Assembly (NCBI GenBank): GCA_050732935.1
Contig: JBOHRW010000156.1
Coordinates: forward strand, 1-18,308
DNA: 18,308 nt
Origin: DASRVA01 sp050732935
GTDB lineage: Bacteria > Gemmatimonadota > Gemmatimonadetes > JACCXV01 > JAHWKZ01
Direction of reading: 5' to 3'
Part shown: in pieces, positions 15,305-18,308 of the stretch
How the letters are laid out: each line of letters opens with the position of its first letter
Numbering within the stretch: position 1 is the first letter of the stretch
The notes under the pieces: generated by a model
Databases searched by the model: none
What the model was told of the DNA's origin: nothing
What the model saw: only the letters and a program-made list of their open reading frames with translations
Made by a program: the position numbers and the translations under genes

Positions 15305-15350
15305 GGCGAGAGACGTCAAAACCACGCTTCTCGCCACGCGAGACCTTTTT
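15305..15350 (+). terminator. Terminator/antiterminator-like switch in the rng leader
   Basis: Three segments pair in mutually exclusive ways. Segment 1 is ggcgaga (15305-15311), segment 2 is tctcgcc (15329-15335), and segment 3 is gcgaga (15338-15343). Segments 2 and 3 make a 6-bp stem with a CAC loop followed by cc and T5 (15346-15350), the shape of an intrinsic terminator. Segments 1 and 2 make a 7-bp stem that would prevent it. The trigger, if any, is unknown. It could also be the terminator of a short transcript starting at about 15303. Confidence 0.55.
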
Positions 15351-15735
15351 GTGACGCCCCGATCCGGGATGACCGGGTGTGACGATAGACCATCTCTTCT
15401 AACGAGTCATCAACGTTGAGCCCTCACGACCCATCACGAATCGTCGCGGCAGCTCGATCCGCCGCGGCGTGTCCCACCCCTCGATTCGCCGGTGGCCATG
15501 CCGCTCGTCTCCCCTCTCGTTTTCGGCATCGGGCGCGCACGATCGGCAGAGTCCGGTGGACGGGTAGGAACGCGGCGAGCCCACGGCGGGTGTGTCGATC
15601 GCGCCGCATGCAAGGGATCCGGTTCGTGATGTAGGGCGTGACGGCTCGCGCCGAGGTGGCCCCGGCCGCTCCGGCGCCAGCCCGAGGACCACGCACGATG
15701 CACATCCCCACGCGCGGGCGGGCGGAGGTCCGTCC
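15351..15735 (+). other. Long untranslated leader region of rng, no gene recognised
   Basis: About 385 nt with no convincing coding frame. The stretch 15381-15420 is relatively AT-rich, and the rest is GC-rich. I see no tRNA, RNase P, SRP or tmRNA core motifs. It would form most of a leader of about 430 nt if the promoter at 15268-15296 drives rng. Known RNase E genes have long 5' leaders used for autoregulation, so an analogous function is reasonable but unproven. Confidence 0.5.
15724..15728 (+). promoter_or_regulatory. Shine-Dalgarno of rng
   Basis: GGAGG lies 7 nt before ATG 15736. It supports this start over in-frame codons back to 15592, whose translation is not RNase E/G-like. Confidence 0.85.
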
Positions 15736-17295
15736 ATGAAGCGCGAGATTCTCGTCAACATATCCCCCAAAGAGACCCGGGTGGCCATCCTCGAGGACGA
15801 CCAGCTCGTCGAGCTGATGGTCGACCGCGAGGAAGAAGAGCGCCACGTCGGCGACGTCTACAAGGGTCTCGTCACCGCCGTCCTTCCCGGCATGCAGTCG
15901 GCCTTCGTCGACATCGGGATGGAGAAGAGCGGGTTCCTGCACGTTTCCGACCTGGCCGGCGCCGAGCTCCTCGACGACGACGACGAAACCGACAACCGCG
16001 GAGACGGTCGCGGCGGCGGTCGTCGGCGTCGCGGGCGCGGACGGCGCGGATCCAACGGCATGGCGATCCAGGACCACCTCAAGCGCGGGCAGGAGGTCAT
16101 CGTCCAGGTCACCAAGGAGGCGATCTCCACCAAAGGCCCCCGTCTCACCGGGCAGATCTCCCTGCCGGGCCGGTTCCTGGTGTTCATGCCGGGGGTCGAC
16201 CACATCGGGGTCAGCCGGAAGATCGAGGAGCGGTCCGAGCGGGTGCGGCTGCGCAAGATCCTCCAGGAGGTGAAGCCGAGCGAAGGTGGCGTGATCGTCC
16301 GCACAGCGGCCGAGGAGCTGGATCGCCAGGAGTTCGAGCGCGAGGTCAGGAGCCTGGTCGAGACGTGGCGGAAGGTGGTGAACAGGTCGGGGAAGTCGAA
16401 GGCTCCCGCGCTGCTCCACCAGGAGGCCGAGCTCACGAGCGGGCTCATCCGTGACATCTTCTCGGACAACGTCGATCGCCTGGTCGTCGACGATCGTCAG
16501 CTATATGCCCAGGTCCGCCGCTACCTGAAGCGTCTGTCGCCCGAGCTCCTCGACCGGGTCCATCTTTATCGCGACCGGATCCCCCTGTTCGAGGCCATGG
16601 GCATCGAGCCCGAGATCGAGGCCGCGTTCCATCGCACCGTGCCGTTGAAGTCGGGGGGGTCGATCGTCATCGAGCCGACCGAGGCGCTCGTGTCGATCGA
16701 CGTGAACACGGGACGGTACACGGGAAAGAAGGATCCCGAGGCGACCATCTTCCGGACCAACCTGGACGCCTCCCGCGAGATCGCGCGTCAGCTGAGGCTC
16801 AGGGACATCGGCGGAATCGTGGTCATCGACTTCATCGACATGGAGGTGCCGGCGAACCGGCGCAAGGTCCTGCAGGAGCTCAAGACCTGGCTGGGCCGCG
16901 ACCGGGCCAAGACGAAGGCCTTCGAGGTGAGCGATCTGGGGCTGATCGAGATGACCCGTCAGCGCCGTCGTCCGAGCCTCTACCAGAGCGCCACCGAGCA
17001 TTGCGAGGAATGCGGCGGCACGGGCTACCTCATGCAGTTCAACTCGCTCTCGCGGAAGATCGAGCGTCATCTGCGGCGTGCGGCTCTGGACGGGAAGAAC
17101 AAGAAGATCCGCGTGCGCGCGCACCCCGCGGTCGCGCTCTATCTGCTCGAGCACGAGAAGGACACGCTGGATCGGCTGGGACGGGAGCACGGAATGGAGG
17201 TCGAGGTGGGGGACGATCCGCTGCTGCATCGGGACGACTTCGACCTGATCTCGCTGCCGAGCCAGCGCCCGATCAAGCTCGATCTGACCGCCTGA
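15736..17295 (+). CDS. rng: Ribonuclease E/G family endoribonuclease
   Basis: Endoribonuclease for mRNA turnover and rRNA 5' processing, 519 residues, the RNase G-sized catalytic core without the long RNase E scaffold tail. It starts KREILVNISPKETRVAILED. The S1 domain (about 35-135) is interrupted by an acidic then Arg/Gly-rich insertion (about 80-108: DDDDETD, then GGGRRRRGRGRRG). The RNase H-like and 5'-sensor regions follow. Catalytic Asp322 (SIDVNTGRYTGKKD) and Asp365 (VVIDFIDMEV) are 43 apart, as are D303 and D346 in E. coli RNase E. The zinc link CEEC (Cys423, Cys426) shares the same offset of 19. Ahead of it is a long, apparently regulated leader; rplU lies 138 nt downstream. Whether to name it rng or rne is a matter of length; activity should be intact. 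Confidence 0.93.
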   Translation: MKREILVNISPKETRVAILEDDQLVELMVDREEEERHVGDVYKGLVTAVLPGMQSAFVDIGMEKSGFLHVSDLAGAELLDDDDETDNRGDGRGGGRRRRGRGRRGSNGMAIQDHLKRGQEVIVQVTKEAISTKGPRLTGQISLPGRFLVFMPGVDHIGVSRKIEERSERVRLRKILQEVKPSEGGVIVRTAAEELDRQEFEREVRSLVETWRKVVNRSGKSKAPALLHQEAELTSGLIRDIFSDNVDRLVVDDRQLYAQVRRYLKRLSPELLDRVHLYRDRIPLFEAMGIEPEIEAAFHRTVPLKSGGSIVIEPTEALVSIDVNTGRYTGKKDPEATIFRTNLDASREIARQLRLRDIGGIVVIDFIDMEVPANRRKVLQELKTWLGRDRAKTKAFEVSDLGLIEMTRQRRRPSLYQSATEHCEECGGTGYLMQFNSLSRKIERHLRRAALDGKNKKIRVRAHPAVALYLLEHEKDTLDRLGREHGMEVEVGDDPLLHRDDFDLISLPSQRPIKLDLTA

Positions 17296-17307
17296 GCCGG
17301 GGGGTCG

Positions 17308-17319
17308 GAGGGCGCCCTC
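17308..17319. repeat. 12-bp perfect palindrome after rng
   Basis: gagggcgccctc is its own reverse complement and lies 12 nt after the rng stop. With no loop and no following T-run it is a poor terminator. It could be a protein-binding site, or chance in GC-rich DNA. Confidence 0.3.
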
Positions 17320-17348
17320 GGCCGGGCCGCGGGATCGGGCCTGTCGCC

Positions 17349-17378
17349 TTGACGGAAGGCGCTACCTCCGGGTAAGTT
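17349..17378 (+). promoter_or_regulatory. Candidate promoter for rplU-rpmA
   Basis: The -35 TTGACG (17349-17354, five of six) and -10 TAAGTT (17373-17378, three of six) are 18 bp apart. They sit in the AT-rich stretch between rng and rplU, giving a leader of roughly 50 nt. A second hexamer TATCTT at 17389-17394 equals the proposed rng -10 but lacks a -35 at the right distance. A T-rich tract (17377-17388) after a weak ggaagg/cctcc hairpin could instead end the rng transcript here. Confidence 0.4.
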
Positions 17379-17433
17379 CTTTTTCTTCTATCTTCGTCAT
17401 TTCGAACCGGTTACCCATGCACCCTAGAGAGCC

Positions 17434-17886
17434 GTGCAAGCCATCATAGAGACGGGCGGCAAGCAGTTTCGCGTCGCCGCCAATGACACGATTCGCGTCC
17501 CCTCGCTGGGTGGAGAGCCCGGCGACACGGTGACGTTCGACAGGGTCCTCTACGCGAACGACGGGAGCGACGTCCATGTGGGCTCCCCGGCCGTCGAGGG
17601 GGCCACGGTGACGGCCGAGATCGTCAAGCACGGTCGCGGTCGGAAGATCATCGTGTACAAGTACAAGAAGCGTAAGCGCTACAGCCGCAAGCAGGGGCAT
17701 CGTCAGGGATTCACCGAGCTCAGGGTCACCGGCCTGGCGCTCGGGGAGCGCAAGGCGGTGGCCCCGGAATCGAAGGCCGCCGACGAGGCCGATGACGAAA
17801 CGCAGTTCGTGTGCCCGGTGTGTGGCAACGAGTACGGATCCGAGCGCGGGCTCAAGCAGCACATGAGCCTGTCGCACAAGGAGTAG
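17434..17886 (+). CDS. rplU: 50S ribosomal protein L21 with C-terminal C2H2 zinc-finger extension
   Basis: Large-subunit protein that binds 23S rRNA and contacts L20. The GTG start at 17434 follows an in-frame stop and gives 150 residues, versus about 103 for ordinary L21. Residues 1-103 are a normal L21: QAIIETGGKQFRVAANDTI, VGSPAVEGATVTAEIV and the basic loop KYKKRKRYSRKQGHRQ with GFTELRV. A linker rich in Ala, Glu and Asp (about 105-125) leads to a zinc finger: Cys127, Cys130, His143, His148, spaced C-x2-C-x12-H-x4-H, with Tyr and Leu core residues (CPVCGNEYGSERGL). The stop is 14 nt before rpmA, so the frame is not a sequencing run-on. L21 identity is certain; the finger is seen directly, its function is unknown. 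Confidence 0.95.
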   Translation: MQAIIETGGKQFRVAANDTIRVPSLGGEPGDTVTFDRVLYANDGSDVHVGSPAVEGATVTAEIVKHGRGRKIIVYKYKKRKRYSRKQGHRQGFTELRVTGLALGERKAVAPESKAADEADDETQFVCPVCGNEYGSERGLKQHMSLSHKE

Positions 17887-17888
17887 AC

Positions 17889-17894
17889 AAGGAG
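17889..17894 (+). promoter_or_regulatory. Shine-Dalgarno of rpmA
   Basis: AAGGAG lies 6 nt before ATG 17901. It fixes the start at the conserved MAHKKG and rejects an upstream in-frame extension that runs over the end of rplU. Confidence 0.85.
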
Positions 17895-17900
17895 CACATC

Positions 17901-18158
17901 ATGGCTCACAAGAAGGGACAGGGAGCCAGCCGGAACGGGCGCGACAGCGCCGGGCGCCGGCTCGGCGTCAAGCGCTTCGGCGGCCAGCGGGTCCGCGCCG
18001 GGCACATCCTGGTGCGCCAGCGCGGCACGAAGTTCCATCCCGGCGCGAACGTCGGACGGGGCAAGGACGATACGCTGTTCGCCCTGGCGGACGGAGTGGT
18101 GCAGTTCGAGCGCGGGAGCGGCGACCGCCGCCGGATCTCGGTGCTCGTCCCCGAATAG
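17901..18158 (+). CDS. rpmA: 50S ribosomal protein L27
   Basis: Large-subunit protein whose N-terminus reaches towards the peptidyl transferase centre. It has 85 residues, standard length, beginning MAHKKGQGASRNGRDSAGR and continuing RLGVKRFGGQRV, GHILVRQRGTKFHPG and VGRGKDDTLFAL. The N-terminus starts directly at AHKKG, so it lacks the cleavable extension known from Firmicutes. It follows rplU by 14 nt in the usual L21-L27 pair. No obg gene follows; a malate dehydrogenase does. Confidence 0.97.
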   Translation: MAHKKGQGASRNGRDSAGRRLGVKRFGGQRVRAGHILVRQRGTKFHPGANVGRGKDDTLFALADGVVQFERGSGDRRRISVLVPE

Positions 18159-18175
18159 TGCCGACGACGGACGGC

Positions 18176-18308
18176 GTGAAGCTGACCGTCGTCGGAGCCG
18201 GAAACGTCGGCGCCACGACCGCGCAGCGGATCGCCGAAGGCGAGCTGGCCCGCGAGGTCGTCCTCCTCGACATCCTGGAGGGAGTCCCCAAGGGGAAGGC
18301 CCTCGACC
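18176..18308 (+). CDS. mdh: Malate dehydrogenase (3' partial), LDH-like type
   Basis: NAD-dependent oxidation of malate to oxaloacetate in the TCA cycle. Only the first 44 residues are present: KLTVVGAGNVGATTAQRIAE holds the Rossmann GxGxxG loop, and VVLLDILEGVPKGKALD carries the Asp that binds the NAD ribose and the typical EGxxxGKALD continuation of the LDH-like malate dehydrogenases. The gene runs off the window. The start is uncertain: GTG 18176 gives the family-typical N-terminus, while in-frame GTG 18158 overlaps the rpmA stop and adds six residues. Neither has a strong Shine-Dalgarno. Lactate dehydrogenase cannot be fully excluded from this fragment. Confidence 0.85.
   Translation, partial: MKLTVVGAGNVGATTAQRIAEGELAREVVLLDILEGVPKGKALD

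Noticed and set aside
15351..15735. Known structured RNA (RNase P RNA, SRP RNA, tmRNA, 6S or tRNA) ahead of rng
   Set aside because: None of the conserved core motifs of these RNAs is visible, and no cloverleaf could be drawn.
15592..15735. Longer RNase E/G start at 15592
   Set aside because: The added sequence is not family-like and GGAGG is placed for ATG 15736, where the conserved N-terminus begins.
1..18308. CRISPR array, prophage or defence system
   Set aside because: No regularly spaced repeats, integrase, restriction, toxin or nuclease-helicase genes are present. The only repeats are the ones listed.

Overview
The window is about 18.3 kb of GC-rich bacterial chromosome, read almost entirely from the + strand. 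It looks like a Gram-negative organism from a less-studied lineage. The gene families, a division cluster running murD to ftsZ and a following rng-rplU-rpmA-mdh block would fit Gemmatimonadota or a neighbouring FCB-type phylum. That placement is an inference from gene order and composition and has not been tested. Evidence for an outer-membrane organism is indirect: a LolA-like periplasmic protein, a lipoprotein-like protease and a MepM-like M23 peptidase.

Region 1 (1-9480) is the downstream half of a dcw (division and cell wall) cluster: murD (5' end missing), ftsW, murG, murC, murB, ftsQ, ftsA, ftsZ. The genes overlap or nearly touch. Several junctions are GTGA, where a GTG start overlaps a TGA stop, which suggests translational coupling. 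There are two exceptions. At murG/murC a 38-bp tandem duplication has turned what looks like a former GTGA overlap into a 34-bp spacer holding a 13-codon mini-ORF, itself joined at both ends by GTGA. Between ftsA and ftsZ lies a 300-bp spacer with a 119-nt element bounded by 23-bp inverted repeats, then a second strong stem-loop just before the ftsZ Shine-Dalgarno.

Region 2 (9477-15203) is a chain of four secreted or envelope-directed proteins overlapping or following ftsZ. They are an M23 murein peptidase with an OapA/LysM-like N-terminus, an M30-like gluzincin metalloprotease with a lipoprotein-like signal, a LolA/DUF2092-like periplasmic protein, and a TPR protein carrying two retropepsin-like DTG domains. 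The last seems to start on CTG.

Region 3 (15204-15735) is a 530-bp intergenic region. It contains a promoter-like -35/-10 pair with 17-bp spacing, an 11-bp direct repeat spanning the -35, and three short segments that can form either an antiterminator or a terminator followed by T5. This lies ahead of an RNase E/G gene, giving it a predicted leader of about 430 nt.

Region 4 (15736-18308) holds rng (RNase E/G with an acidic/RG-rich insertion in its S1 domain), rplU, rpmA and the start of a malate dehydrogenase. The L21 protein carries a C-terminal extension ending in a complete C2H2 zinc-finger motif, which is the most surprising protein feature in the window.

I found no CRISPR array, tRNA, rRNA, insertion sequence or phage gene. 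The best candidates for undescribed biology are the L21 zinc-finger fusion, the ftsA-ftsZ inverted-repeat element, the rng leader switch and the murG-murC duplication relay.
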